NCBI RefSeq assembly: GCF_003627095.1
Contig: NZ_CP032627.1
Span: forward strand, 744,001-808,000
Reading direction: 5' to 3'
Origin: Lactococcus allomyrinae
GTDB taxonomy: Bacteria; Bacillota; Bacilli; Lactobacillales; Streptococcaceae
Length of the DNA: 64,000 nt
Part shown: one piece after another, positions 46,985 to 58,351 of the stretch
Position numbering within the stretch: position 1 is the first letter of the stretch
Layout of the letters: each line of letters begins with the position of its first letter
Position numbers and translations under genes: made by a program
Notes under the pieces: generated by a model
What the model saw: only the letters and a program-made list of their open reading frames with translations
Database searches by the model: none
Told to the model about the DNA's origin: nothing

Positions 46985-47252
46985 AACAAATGAAGTCAAG
47001 ACTTATTCAGCGGAGCTGAATTTAAGGTATAAACCTAGGTGTAACAACTAAGCGACCTGTACGCAGTTAAAGCTGCAACAATCTGCTTAACATCTTTGAA
47101 TTTTGTCCGACTAGGTGACTAGGTTGCTTTGCCTTTTGCTCTTGCTGCTTTAGCAGTTAAACAAATGGGACAGCTAGACCGTTCGTAGAACGGTGCGCGA
47201 AGCACATAGCATCGTAGCGAAGCGAAGATAGCAGCACTTGCGTTGATAAATA
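46985..47252. repeat. Intergenic mosaic repeat, copy E
   Basis: It contains TGCCTTTTGCT, an AGACCGTTC/GAACGGT hairpin, ATCGTAGCGAAGCGAAGATA and AGCAGCACTTGCGTTGAT, shared with copies A, C and D. It fills the gap between ilvA and aldB; no gene is seen. Confidence 0.65.
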
Positions 47253-47277
47253 GCAGATTTGTGAAAGTCAACTTCTC

Positions 47278-48528
47278 TCAGACTAATAATTCATACAAGC
47301 TTTCATTTCCGTGTAAATTAACGTAACGACTATCAAATTGTTCGATTCTCTCGATGAGTGAATCATAATCGTCTGGGCAAGCGAGTAAAATACCAACAAG
47401 GCAAGGACCTTTTCCCTTATCTGCTCGTTTGATGTATTCAAAACGCGTGATATCATCGTTTGGTCCTAAAATATCACTTACAAAAGTACGCAAAGCACCA
47501 GGTCTTTGAGGAAAATTAATCACAAAATAATGCTTTAAACCCTCATAAACCAATGCTCTTTCTTCAATTTCTTGCATACGGCTAATATCATTGTTTCCGC
47601 CACTGATAATGCAAACGACGTTTTTCCCTTTTATCTCATCTTTAATCAATTCTAAAGCAGCGACAGATGTTGCTCCAGCAGGTTCTGCGACAATACCTAA
47701 TTTAGAATAAAGTTCTAAAATCGTTTGTGAAATCAAGCCTTCATCAACAGCGAGAAGTTGTTTCACTTTGTCTTTGATAGCATCATAGGTTTTTTCACCA
47801 ACGGTAGCAACTGCAATTCCATCAGCAAATTTATCAATGTGTTCCAAAGTTATTGGTCTTCCAGAGTTAAAAGCAGCTTTCATGCTCGTTGCTCCTTTTG
47901 CTTCTACACCAATTATCTCTACTTCTGGATGAACCTCATTAGCATATGTCGTAATCCCTGCAATTAATCCTCCGCCGCCAATCTGCACCAAAATTTTATC
48001 AAACTTAACATCAAGCTCTTGCGCTTGAGAAAAAATTTCTAATGCCACCGTTCCTTGACCTGCAATAACATTTTCATCATTGAAAGGGTCAATGAAAGGT
48101 TTTTCTTGATTTTGAGAAAAAAGTTTTGCAGCTTTAGCAGATTCATCAAAAGTATCACCAATCAAGCAAATATCGACATGATTTCCTCCAAAAAACTTGA
48201 CCTGAGAAATTTTTTGATTGGGTGTTGTCACAGGCATAAAAATAGTTGCATCAATGTTGAGTTGATTTGCAGCAAAGGCAACTCCTTGCGCATGATTTCC
48301 TGCACTAGCGCATACTACACCTCGTGAACGTTGCTCGTCACTTAATTTACTGATTGAATAATAAGCACCTCGTAATTTAAAAGAGCGTACTTTTTGTAAA
48401 TTTTCTTCTTTTAGATAGATATTTGCTTGATATTTATCGGATAAATATGGATCCAATTGTAGCGGAGTTTTGGTAACAATTGGTTTTAACACCTCATATG
48501 CAGATTCAACTTCTTTAGCACTTAACAT
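47278..48528 (-). CDS. ilvA: Threonine dehydratase (biosynthetic)
   Basis: The product has 416 aa and makes 2-oxobutyrate from threonine, the entry to isoleucine. The PLP Lys is in SFKLRGA (about 52); GGGGLIAG binds phosphate. The C-terminal regulatory part (about 325-416) holds a single ACT-like domain, the shorter Firmicutes form. The start at 48528 follows GGAGGAATAACAAAG; an earlier in-frame ATG overlaps that site. Confidence 0.97.
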   Translation of the reverse strand: MLSAKEVESAYEVLKPIVTKTPLQLDPYLSDKYQANIYLKEENLQKVRSFKLRGAYYSISKLSDEQRSRGVVCASAGNHAQGVAFAANQLNIDATIFMPVTTPNQKISQVKFFGGNHVDICLIGDTFDESAKAAKLFSQNQEKPFIDPFNDENVIAGQGTVALEIFSQAQELDVKFDKILVQIGGGGLIAGITTYANEVHPEVEIIGVEAKGATSMKAAFNSGRPITLEHIDKFADGIAVATVGEKTYDAIKDKVKQLLAVDEGLISQTILELYSKLGIVAEPAGATSVAALELIKDEIKGKNVVCIISGGNNDISRMQEIEERALVYEGLKHYFVINFPQRPGALRTFVSDILGPNDDITRFEYIKRADKGKGPCLVGILLACPDDYDSLIERIEQFDSRYVNLHGNESLYELLV

Positions 48529-48683
48529 CTTTGTTATTCCTCCACAAAAGCGGCGCATAATGCACCGCTGATTATTTCTTGTCTTTTATCTTTACTATAC
48601 TATATTAAAGCTTGTAAAAAGATAAAATGATTTAACTTCGCACCTGTTCTGGCGAAAAAAGCGTACCAGAATTTGCCAATTGT

Positions 48684-48727
48684 AGAACGGCTAATAAAAT
48701 GAGCAAGCGGGTTTTATTAGCCGTTCT
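48684..48727 (-). terminator. Long hairpin between ilvC and ilvA
   Basis: AGAACGGCTAATAAAA pairs perfectly with TTTTATTAGCCGTTCT (16 bp, 12-nt loop). No T-run follows, so it may stabilise or process the transcript instead of ending it. A second hairpin AGCGG/CCGCT lies nearer ilvA. Confidence 0.65.
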
Positions 48728-48756
48728 AGCATAGTTTAACTCTAAATTGGAAAAAA

Positions 48757-50017
<1,261 letters not shown>

Positions 50018-50494
50018 CTACCCTCTTTCAAAGCCTGCTGAACCTGTTCTCGCCATCCTTATAATACCGTAAGGAATCAAGAGATCTATTAAAGCTTCAA
50101 TTTTATCCGAATCACCTGTGAGTTGAATCGTGACATTTTCACGATTCACATCAACAACATTAACCCGAAAAGGGTCTATCATGGTGAAGATTTCAGCTCG
50201 TCTTTCAGGAGGAGCTGAAACTTTTATGAGGACTACTTCACGTGCTACGTGCGGTAGATCAGTAATATCAGCAACCTCAATCACGTCAATTAACCGATTG
50301 AGTTGTTTGATAATTTGCTCTATTTCTCCAAGTGAGTCTACTTCAACAACAAAAGTTGTATGTGTGAGTTCTTGATTTTCTGTAACCCCAGCAGAAATAC
50401 TGATAATGTTGACCTGCCTGCGATTTAAAACCGCAGTAAATCGATTCAAAATTCCCGTCACATTATGAAGTCTGGCAATAATCATTCTACGCAT
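50018..50494 (-). CDS. ilvN: Acetolactate synthase small (regulatory) subunit
   Basis: The product has 158 aa with an N-terminal ACT domain (RMIIARLHNVTGILNRFTAVLNRR) that binds valine and a C-terminal domain (about 80-158). It overlaps the ilvB end by 8 bp, so the subunits are made together. GAGGAGGT precedes its ATG inside ilvB. Confidence 0.97.
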   Translation of the reverse strand: MRRMIIARLHNVTGILNRFTAVLNRRQVNIISISAGVTENQELTHTTFVVEVDSLGEIEQIIKQLNRLIDVIEVADITDLPHVAREVVLIKVSAPPERRAEIFTMIDPFRVNVVDVNRENVTIQLTGDSDKIEALIDLLIPYGIIRMARTGSAGFERG

Positions 50495-52235
50495 GATTTA
50501 CCTCCTCTGAAGCTCCAGTGATTGCATCAGTTCCATCAGTGAAATACACTCCTAAAATTTCATCGTTATGGGCTCCAGCAGGCACCATTGGTAGAACTTG
50601 CTCCGCTTGTGAAATATTAATTTCAATCAACATCGGCACATCTTCAGATAGAATCTTGAGTTCTTCAGACAAAGTTTTAGGATCCTCCAATTTTAAATGC
50701 TTGATTCCATAGGCTTCAGCAAGTAATTGAAAGTTAGGTTCTGCATCAAAAACAGACTGGCTTCGTCGTTCATCATAAAATGACTCTTGCCATTGACGTA
50801 CCATTCCTAGCGAATGATTATTCACCAAGACAACTTTGATTGGGATATGGTAGCCATTGAGTAAGGCAAGTTCTTGATTCGTCATCTGAAAACCACCGTC
50901 GCCGACAAAAAGAATGACATTTTTGTCGGGATGTGCCAATTTTGCACCAATAGCAGCGGGAACACCAAATCCCATCGTTCCCATCCCACCTGATGTAATC
51001 AGTTGACGTGGATTTTTATAGGGATAATACTGCGCAGCCCACATTTGATGCTGACCAACATCTGTTACAATGATTGCATCACCGTCAGTGTACTGACCAA
51101 TCCATTCAATCGCTTGTTGTGGACGTATGAAATCGTTAACTTTACCATAACTAAATGGCGCACGATGTTTATTTTCAAGAACATGTGCTGTCCATTCATC
51201 AAAATCTGTGGTCACTCTGTCAGCACTGACAAGAATTTGTAGCGCCTCCTTCAAATCACTGACAATGGGAATCTGAGTTTTGACGATCTTTCCAAGCTCT
51301 GCTGGATCAATATCAATATGTGCAACAACAGCATTTTCAGCAAAACGAGTAGGATTTGATACCAAACGGTCATCAAAACGCGAACCGAAATTAATGATAT
51401 AATCTGCTTCGACCAACGCCATATTGGAGGCATAAGAACCATGCATTCCACCCATTCCTAACTGCAAAGGATTCTCAACCGGCACCGTTCCAAGTCCAAG
51501 TAAAGTTGACACAACAGGGATGTGATATTTATCAATAAAAGCTCGTAATTCTTCCGTTGCCTCAGCATAATTTATCCCACCACCAGCAATGACAAGTGGT
51601 TTTTTACTGACAGAAAGTTGTGTCAGCAGTTTTGATAGCTGATTTTTGTCAGCATGCTCTGTTGCATGATAATTGGGTAAATTAATTTTAGGGTCATTAA
51701 TTTCAGTGACTTCGATTGTTGAGACATCTTTCGGTAAATCAATCTCAACAGGCCCCGGACGACCTGTATGCGCTAAATAATACGCCTCTGTTACAATTCT
51801 TGGGATATCGGCTGTATCTCGAATTTGGTAACTGTACTTAGTAATTGGTGCAGTGATACCAACGGTATCAGCCTCTTGAAAGGCGTCTTTACCAATTGAA
51901 GCACGTCCCACTTGACCTGTAAAAACAAGTAATGGCACCGAATCCAAATAGGCATCCGCAATCCCAGTCACAGTGTTTGTTGCACCAGGACCACTCGTTA
52001 CGACTACAACACCAACCTTTCCAGAAGATTTGGCATATCCCTCTGCCTCATGAACGGCGCCTTGCTCATGGCGAGCTAGAATATGTTGGATGCCCTCAAA
52101 GCCATGAATTGCGTCATATAAGGGAAGCATTGCACCACCAGGATATCCAAATATTATATCTACTCCAAGGTCTTTTAGAGTTTCAAGGACTAATTGAGAA
52201 CCAGATTTAGCAGTTTTTAACTTTATTTTTTTCAT
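50487..52235 (-). CDS. ilvB: Acetolactate synthase large subunit
   Basis: The product has 582 aa, a TPP enzyme that joins two pyruvates or pyruvate plus 2-oxobutyrate. The catalytic Glu lies in ARHEQGAVHEAEGYA and the TPP-Mg motif is GDGGFQMTNQELALLNGYHIP...NN. One palindrome (51217-51231) lies here in a different frame (Leu-Val-Ser-Ala-Asp) from all other gene copies. GGAAGGA precedes the ATG. Confidence 0.98.
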   Translation of the reverse strand: MKKIKLKTAKSGSQLVLETLKDLGVDIIFGYPGGAMLPLYDAIHGFEGIQHILARHEQGAVHEAEGYAKSSGKVGVVVVTSGPGATNTVTGIADAYLDSVPLLVFTGQVGRASIGKDAFQEADTVGITAPITKYSYQIRDTADIPRIVTEAYYLAHTGRPGPVEIDLPKDVSTIEVTEINDPKINLPNYHATEHADKNQLSKLLTQLSVSKKPLVIAGGGINYAEATEELRAFIDKYHIPVVSTLLGLGTVPVENPLQLGMGGMHGSYASNMALVEADYIINFGSRFDDRLVSNPTRFAENAVVAHIDIDPAELGKIVKTQIPIVSDLKEALQILVSADRVTTDFDEWTAHVLENKHRAPFSYGKVNDFIRPQQAIEWIGQYTDGDAIIVTDVGQHQMWAAQYYPYKNPRQLITSGGMGTMGFGVPAAIGAKLAHPDKNVILFVGDGGFQMTNQELALLNGYHIPIKVVLVNNHSLGMVRQWQESFYDERRSQSVFDAEPNFQLLAEAYGIKHLKLEDPKTLSEELKILSEDVPMLIEINISQAEQVLPMVPAGAHNDEILGVYFTDGTDAITGASEEVNHA

Positions 52236-52298
52236 TCAATCCTTCCTATAAACTAATTGTAGTTCAGACTAATAATATCACTGTTCTGAACTGTATTT

Positions 52299-54011
52299 TC
52301 ATAAATCTGTCACACAGCCCTCACTAGCAGGTCGTGTCAGTTTTGCAAATTTTGCGAGTACACCACGTGTTGCTTTGGGTAACGGACGCACGTATGCTGC
52401 ACGACGACGCGCGATTTCCTCATCATCAACTTTCAATGTTATCGTATTGTTAGTAGCATCAATTTCGATGATGTCCTCATCTTCAACTAAACCGATCAAT
52501 CCACCTTCAACAGCTTCAGGAACAATATGACCTACAACAAATCCGTGTGTCCCACCTGAAAATCTTCCATCTGTAATCAGCGCACAAGATTTGCCAAGTC
52601 CAGCACCAATCAAAGCAGAGGTTGGTTTAAGCATTTCAGGCATTCCTGGACCACCGACAGGACCAATATTACGTATGACAGCAACATCGCCTGCGTGCAA
52701 CCTTCCAGACTCAATCCCATCAATGAAATGTTGCTCGCCATCAAAGACTCGCGCCGTTCCTTTGAAAAATTCGCCTTCTTTACCAGAAATTTTTGCGACA
52801 GAACCACCTTCAGCGAGGTTGCCATATAAAATTTGTAAATGTCCTGTTGCTTTGATTGGATCAGAAAGCGAATGCATGATGTCTTGATTTTCAAAGTCCA
52901 AATCAAGCGCATTGGCAACATTTTCAGCTAAAGTTTTACCTGTAACCGTTAAACAGTCTCCGTGAAGTTTACCTTCTTTGAGCAAATATTTGAGAACGGC
53001 AGGCACACCACCAATTTTGTGTAAGTCTTCCATCATGTACTTTCCGCTTGGCTTAAAATCACCAAGAACAGGTGTTACATCTGAAATTCTTTGGAAGTCG
53101 TCTTGCGTAATTTCAACACCGATGGCATTTGCCATTGCAATGATATGTAATACCGCATTAGTCGAGCCACCAAGCACCATGACAATCGTAATTGCGTTTT
53201 CAAACGCTTCTTTGGTCATAATATCACTTGGCTTAATATCCTTTTCAAGCAAATTTTTGATTGCTGCGCCGATTTCATCACATTCTTCTTGTTTTTCTGG
53301 ACTGACCGCAGGATTTGATGCAGAATATGGCAAACTCATTCCAAGCGTTTCAATTGCTGACGCTAATGTATTTGCTGTATACATTCCACCACAAGCCCCA
53401 GCTCCTGGAATTGCATTTTTGATACAACCATGATAATCTTCTTCGGAGATATTACCTGTAATTTTTTGCCCTAAAGCTTCAAAAGCTGAAACAATGTTTA
53501 GTTTTTCACCTTTGTATTCACCGTGTTCTATTGTTCCACCGTAAACCATGATTGAAGGTCGATTGAGTCTCGCCATTCCAATAATCGAGCCTGGCATATT
53601 TTTGTCACAGCCTGGTACAGAAACAATCGCATCGTAGTATTCTGCGCCAGCGTTGGTCTCAATACTGTCAGCAATGACCTCACGGCTTACCAAGCTATAT
53701 CTCATTCCAAGTTTACCGTTTGCAATCCCATCCGATACGCCGATCGTATGAAATTGTAAACCAATTAATCCTTCTGTTTGATTGACAGAGGCTTTGATTT
53801 TCCCACCAAGTGTTCCAAGATGCATATTACAGGGATTTCCGTCCCAGTCCATACTGACAATGCCGACTTGGGCTTTTTTAAAGTCTTCATCTTTAAAACC
53901 GATACCGTAGTACATCGCTTGAGTTGCTGGTTGAGTGGGATCTTGGGTTAGTGTTTTTGAGTATTTGTTAAGTTCGATGGCTTCTGTTTTACCATTATAT
54001 TTGAATTCCAC
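52299..54011 (-). CDS. ilvD: Dihydroxy-acid dehydratase
   Basis: The product has 570 aa with an iron-sulphur cluster. The Cys ligands are in [16 protein letters not shown] and GACGGMYTA. It dehydrates dihydroxyisovalerate and its homologue. The start codon is GTG at 54011, with AAGGT about 10 nt upstream, which may limit translation. A promoter precedes it, so ilv genes can be transcribed apart from leu genes. Confidence 0.98.
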   Translation of the reverse strand: MEFKYNGKTEAIELNKYSKTLTQDPTQPATQAMYYGIGFKDEDFKKAQVGIVSMDWDGNPCNMHLGTLGGKIKASVNQTEGLIGLQFHTIGVSDGIANGKLGMRYSLVSREVIADSIETNAGAEYYDAIVSVPGCDKNMPGSIIGMARLNRPSIMVYGGTIEHGEYKGEKLNIVSAFEALGQKITGNISEEDYHGCIKNAIPGAGACGGMYTANTLASAIETLGMSLPYSASNPAVSPEKQEECDEIGAAIKNLLEKDIKPSDIMTKEAFENAITIVMVLGGSTNAVLHIIAMANAIGVEITQDDFQRISDVTPVLGDFKPSGKYMMEDLHKIGGVPAVLKYLLKEGKLHGDCLTVTGKTLAENVANALDLDFENQDIMHSLSDPIKATGHLQILYGNLAEGGSVAKISGKEGEFFKGTARVFDGEQHFIDGIESGRLHAGDVAVIRNIGPVGGPGMPEMLKPTSALIGAGLGKSCALITDGRFSGGTHGFVVGHIVPEAVEGGLIGLVEDEDIIEIDATNNTITLKVDDEEIARRRAAYVRPLPKATRGVLAKFAKLTRPASEGCVTDL

Positions 54012-54047
54012 TGATTATCTACCTTCTTAGAAATTTTTAATAGAGCT

Positions 54048-54076
54048 ATTTTATCATTAAAATATATAAAATTCAA
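54048..54076 (-). promoter_or_regulatory. Internal promoter before ilvD
   Basis: On the minus strand TTGAAT (54076-54071), 17 bp, TAAAAT (54053-54048). Confidence 0.65.
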
Positions 54077-54120
54077 TAATTTATCAGAAAATTCGATATA
54101 ATACATAAAATAAAATTTTA

Positions 54121-54930
54121 TTATTTATTATTCATCTTAAAATTACAATCCATTGTTTTAGGAATAACAAAGTATTTATGACGAATCTGGTGAATTTCTA
54201 TATTTTCTTGATAAAAATCTGAGAGTATCTTTTCGTTGAGCAAATCTTTTTTGACTCCAGCCTGAATAACCTGCCCATCTCTGAGGAGAAGCAAATGAGT
54301 AAAATCTTCGCTAATCTCATCAGGATGGTGGGTGATATAAATCATTGTCGGAGACTTGTCTAAATTTTTTATTTGATGAAGTTGAACTTGTAATTTCTCT
54401 TTAGCAAACAGGTCTAATCCATTCGTCGCTTCATCTAAGATTAATATTTCAGGGTTTAAAATCAGACTTCTGGCTATCAATAACAACTGTTTTTCGCCTT
54501 GAGAAAGTGTTCCGTAAGTGCGACCAATAAGATGTCCTGCACCGATTGATTTGAGTAAATCGCGCGCCTCATCGAGCTCCTGATTGGTATAAGGTTTATA
54601 CAGCATACTAGAGTTAAATTTTCCTGTATAAACTAAGTTCTCTGCTTTTATTGTTGAGCTAAATCGCTCTGCGATAAAGGAACCAACGACGCTAACACGT
54701 TTTCTAAGACGTGGAATTTCACCTGATCCAAACTTAATATCCAATACAGAAATATCACCCGATGTTTTCCATTCTTCAGCTAAAATGAGCTTGAGTAAAC
54801 TTGATTTTCCTGAACCATTTAACCCCAGTATTGACCAATTCTCGCCTTGATTTACCTGCCAGTTGATATTTCTTAGAATGTGCTTTTTTCCACGAACGAG
54901 ATTAACGTTCTTGAAGTTAATAATTGTCAT
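54121..54930 (-). CDS. ABC ATPase between leuD and ilvD
   Basis: The product has 269 aa. Walker A GLNGSGKSS (about 38-46), signature TLSQGEKQ, Walker B EILILDEATNGLD and the H-loop ITHHPDE are intact. It has no membrane partner gene here. The same extra ORF occurs between leuD and ilvD in L. lactis. It resembles the YlmA/ModF-like ATPases of unknown substrate. It starts 12 bp after leuD. Confidence 0.9.
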   Translation of the reverse strand: MTIINFKNVNLVRGKKHILRNINWQVNQGENWSILGLNGSGKSSLLKLILAEEWKTSGDISVLDIKFGSGEIPRLRKRVSVVGSFIAERFSSTIKAENLVYTGKFNSSMLYKPYTNQELDEARDLLKSIGAGHLIGRTYGTLSQGEKQLLLIARSLILNPEILILDEATNGLDLFAKEKLQVQLHQIKNLDKSPTMIYITHHPDEISEDFTHLLLLRDGQVIQAGVKKDLLNEKILSDFYQENIEIHQIRHKYFVIPKTMDCNFKMNNK

Positions 54931-54942
54931 ATAAACTCCACT

Positions 54943-55518
54943 TTATTGATGCTGTTGTTCGTATTGTTGAATCTCTTTCTCATACTGCAGTGTAATTCCT
55001 ATATCATCTAACCCATTGATGAGTTTATCTTTCCAAATCGGATCAATATCAAAATGAAATTCTCCAACACTTGTCTGAATGAGTTGATGGGGCAAATCAA
55101 TACTAATTTGCTCTTGACTGGAAAGCCCTGCAAGTTGTTCTAAGATATTTCTTGGTTGTGTAATCGGCAAAAGTCCATTTTTTAAGCTGTTATTATAAAA
55201 AATATCAGAATAAGACCCTGCGATAATTGCTCTAAAACCATAATCTGATAAAGCCCATGCAGCGTGTTCACGACTTGAACCCGAACCAAAGTTATCGCCT
55301 GAGATGAGAAGGCTTGCTGTTTGGTATTCTGGATAATTCAGAATAAAGTCAGGATTTTCATCATAGTCTTTTTGATATCGCCATTCGTAAAATAAATTTT
55401 TACCAAAGCCTTTTTTATCAATTGATTTTAAAAATTGTTTTGGAATGATTTGGTCTGTGTCTATATTATCATTCATCAAAGGGACAGTCGTGCCCTTGTA
55501 GACAGTGAATTTTTCCAT
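54943..55518 (-). CDS. leuD: 3-isopropylmalate dehydratase small subunit
   Basis: The product has 191 aa, the swivel domain partner of Leu[15 protein letters not shown] and [17 protein letters not shown] are typical. The start at 55518 is by homology; its ribosome site (AAGAAAGAAG) is weak. In the 174-bp gap before it lies an 18-bp palindrome (55623-55640). Confidence 0.96.
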   Translation of the reverse strand: MEKFTVYKGTTVPLMNDNIDTDQIIPKQFLKSIDKKGFGKNLFYEWRYQKDYDENPDFILNYPEYQTASLLISGDNFGSGSSREHAAWALSDYGFRAIIAGSYSDIFYNNSLKNGLLPITQPRNILEQLAGLSSQEQISIDLPHQLIQTSVGEFHFDIDPIWKDKLINGLDDIGITLQYEKEIQQYEQQHQ

Positions 55519-55622
55519 TTTTTCTTCTTTCTTGGTCTTGATGCTTGCTGACAAGTCTGTCAGTTCAATGTAACTCGCATGAGCATGGGTGAGATAGAGG
55601 AACTATCAACTAGCCTGATAGT

Positions 55623-55640
55623 CTGTCAGTATACTGACAG
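55623..55640. repeat. 18-bp palindrome between leuC and leuD
   Basis: CTGTCAGTATACTGACAG, perfect; an extra half-site pair TGCTGACAAGTCTGTCAG lies at about 55546-55563. Confidence 0.85.
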
Positions 55641-55692
55641 AAATTTTTGTTCCTAATACTGTTTAACTTTTAAAGATGAGTCAGTATAATTT

Positions 55693-57081
55693 TTAGAATT
55701 GGTCAGTAACTAAATGTCTTACATCAACGAATTTTCCAGCAATTGCTGCTGCTGCTGCCATCGCTGGGCTACATAGATGAGTGCGCGCATTATGTCCTTG
55801 GCGTCCCTCAAAATTACGGTTGCTCGTAGAGGCGCAATGGACGTACTCAGGAATTTGGTCAGGATTCATACCAAGGCAAGCCGAGCAACCAGGTTCACGC
55901 CATTCAAAACCGGCATCTATAAAAATTTTATCCAGACCTTCTGCTTCTGCGGCAGTTTTTACAGGACGGCTGCCAGGAACAACAATTGCTGTCAATCCGT
56001 CAGCAACGTGTTTTCCTTTGACAAACTTGGCAGCTTCTTGTAAATCACCAAGTCTAGCATTCGTACAACTTCCGATAAATACATAGCCTAATTCAATATC
56101 AGAGGCGACTTGCCCTGGCTTTAAATCCATATAATTATAGGCGCGTTCGTAATTGATATTATCTTTAATCTCTGGGAAAGTTTCCCCAAATTCTAGCCCC
56201 ATTCCTGGATTTGTTCCCCAAGTTACCATGGGTTTCAGTTGACTCACATCAAGTGTCAAAACTTTGTCGTAAATGGCATCAGGGTCACTGACAAGATTTT
56301 TCCAGTTACTGACAGCTTTGTCAAAGTCTTTTGGAGCATGGTCCCGTCCTTTGACATAATCATAAGTTTTTTCATCAGGGTTCATCAGACCGATTTTTGC
56401 ACCAAATTCGATAGACATATTACAAATTGTCATTCGCTCTTCCATGGTTAAATCATCAATCGCTTCACCAGTATATTCAACAGCGTAGCCCACACCTGCA
56501 TCAACTCCATATTTCGCAATCAAAGCGAGAATGAAGTCTTTACTATAGACCCCTTTTTGTGGATGACCTATAAACTCGATTTTCATTCGCTTAGGTTTGA
56601 CTTGCCAAAGCGTTTGAGTCGCAAGCACGTGTTCTACTTCACTTGTCCCTATCCCAAAAGCAATGGCACCAAAGGCTCCATTTGTCGCGGTATGACTGTC
56701 GCCACAAACAATCGTTTTTCCTGGTTGTGTACGCCCTGACTCTGGAGCAACCATATGGACAATTCCTTGTCCCTTGCCACCATGTGTTTCCGCAGGAACA
56801 CCAAATTCTTTGACATTTTTAGTAAAAGTATCAATCTGCTTTTTGGAAATCAAATCTTGAATATTAAAAATATCTTTTGTTGGTACATTATGGTCAAGGG
56901 TTCCATAAGTCAAATCAACACGGCGCACGCGACGTCCTGCATCCCGCAGACCTTGGAAAGCCTGTGGACTCGTTACTTCATGAATCACATGAAGGTCAAT
57001 ATAAAGTAGTTGAGGCTCACCTTCATTTCCCGCCACGATATGTTGTTCCCAAAGCTTGTCAAATATTGTTTTTGCTGTCAT
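55693..57081 (-). CDS. leuC: 3-isopropylmalate dehydratase large subunit
   Basis: The product has 462 aa, an aconitase family enzyme with a 4Fe-4S cluster bound by Cys in IGSCTNARL and GCSACLGMN. It isomerises isopropylmalate. The start at 57081 follows AAGGAGAGAG. The 212-bp gap after leuB holds one imperfect palindrome (57216-57230) and a TATAAT that might be an internal promoter. Confidence 0.97.
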   Translation of the reverse strand: MTAKTIFDKLWEQHIVAGNEGEPQLLYIDLHVIHEVTSPQAFQGLRDAGRRVRRVDLTYGTLDHNVPTKDIFNIQDLISKKQIDTFTKNVKEFGVPAETHGGKGQGIVHMVAPESGRTQPGKTIVCGDSHTATNGAFGAIAFGIGTSEVEHVLATQTLWQVKPKRMKIEFIGHPQKGVYSKDFILALIAKYGVDAGVGYAVEYTGEAIDDLTMEERMTICNMSIEFGAKIGLMNPDEKTYDYVKGRDHAPKDFDKAVSNWKNLVSDPDAIYDKVLTLDVSQLKPMVTWGTNPGMGLEFGETFPEIKDNINYERAYNYMDLKPGQVASDIELGYVFIGSCTNARLGDLQEAAKFVKGKHVADGLTAIVVPGSRPVKTAAEAEGLDKIFIDAGFEWREPGCSACLGMNPDQIPEYVHCASTSNRNFEGRQGHNARTHLCSPAMAAAAAIAGKFVDVRHLVTDQF

Positions 57082-57293
57082 TTCTCTCTCCTTATACCAG
57101 CTCATCTTTATTTCTACCCAGTAGGATAGCAGTGTTAGATGAACTGCAATTATACTACCTTGCGCTTGTGCAACAGTATTAAATCAAAAATTATTCCGTC
57201 AGTATATTTTCTTCCCTGTCAGTACTGACAAAGTACTGCAAATCAAAATTTGTGATTATAATCTATTTGAATGACTTTTATTGCTCACATAAA

Positions 57294-58325
57294 TTACAAA
57301 CGCTCTATGATTGCCTTTGTCATTTCATCGGTAGTAGCGCTGCCACCCAAATCATTTGTCAAAATACCATCAGTAAAAGTTTGTGTCACAGCATTTTCAA
57401 TCATTGCAGCACCAACTTCTTCTCCAAAAGATTCTCGCAACATCATCGCTACAGATAAAATCATACTGACAGGATTTGCAATCCCTTGCCCTGCAATATC
57501 TGGTGCTGAACCATGAATCGGCTCATAAAGTGCAAGACCACAAGCATTATGCGAACTCGAGGGCATCACCCCTAAAGTGCCTGCCAAACTACTTGCTTCA
57601 TCACTCAAAATATCACCAAAAAGATTTTCTGTCACAATCACATCAAATTTTTGAGGCTGAGTAATCAAAAACATCGCACAACTATCAACAAGCTGATGCT
57701 CAAAAGCAATATCTGGATATTCAGCTGCGACCTCATTTGCAATGCGCCGCCAAAGTTTACTTGTTGCAAGTACATTTTGCTTGTCTACTGAGGTCACCAA
57801 CTTGCGTGGTCGTGTACGTGCCACCTCAAAAGCAAAACGCATAATTCTTCTAATTTCCTCAGCAGTATAATTATTAATATCACGCGCCCATTCCATCTCA
57901 AGCGTATGTTCACCAAAATAAACTCCGCCCGTAAGCTCACGAATAACCACAAAATCCACATCCTTTACATTTCTGATTGGAGATAATTTCGCTAAAGCTG
58001 GATAGATTTTCAAAGGACGCACATTTGCATAAAGCCCTAATGCTTTACGCAATGCCAGCAAACCCTGTTCAGGTCTGATTTCCTTATTATTATATTGAGG
58101 TGCTCCAATTGCAGCAAGCAAGATAGCATCTGCGTTTTTACTCGCCTCTAAAGTATCCTCAGGCAATGGAAGTCCATACTTATCAATTGCCACACCTCCA
58201 AAATCTTTTTCCTCAATCTCATAATCAAAATTAATTTTATCTGCCACATGAGTGAGAACTCTTAAACCCGCCTTCATGATTTCTGGGCCAATCCCATCAC
58301 CTGATAATGTAACAATTTTTTTCAT
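57294..58325 (-). CDS. leuB: 3-isopropylmalate dehydrogenase
   Basis: The product has 343 aa and makes 2-oxoisocaproate precursor with NAD. SGDGIGPEIM near the N-terminus, RELTGGVYFGEH and the substrate Arg/Tyr/Lys set are present, with the cofactor segment GSAPDIAGQGIANP. The ATG at 58325 is preferred over GTG 3 bp upstream; GGAG lies at good spacing. Confidence 0.97.
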   Translation of the reverse strand: MKKIVTLSGDGIGPEIMKAGLRVLTHVADKINFDYEIEEKDFGGVAIDKYGLPLPEDTLEASKNADAILLAAIGAPQYNNKEIRPEQGLLALRKALGLYANVRPLKIYPALAKLSPIRNVKDVDFVVIRELTGGVYFGEHTLEMEWARDINNYTAEEIRRIMRFAFEVARTRPRKLVTSVDKQNVLATSKLWRRIANEVAAEYPDIAFEHQLVDSCAMFLITQPQKFDVIVTENLFGDILSDEASSLAGTLGVMPSSSHNACGLALYEPIHGSAPDIAGQGIANPVSMILSVAMMLRESFGEEVGAAMIENAVTQTFTDGILTNDLGGSATTDEMTKAIIERL

Positions 58326-58351
58326 CACCTTTTCTCCCTACCTCATCTTTT

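Noticed and set aside
48684-48727. T-box or other riboswitch before ilvA
   Set aside because: No T-box sequence (GGTGGNACCGCG-like) is present; only a hairpin without T-run.
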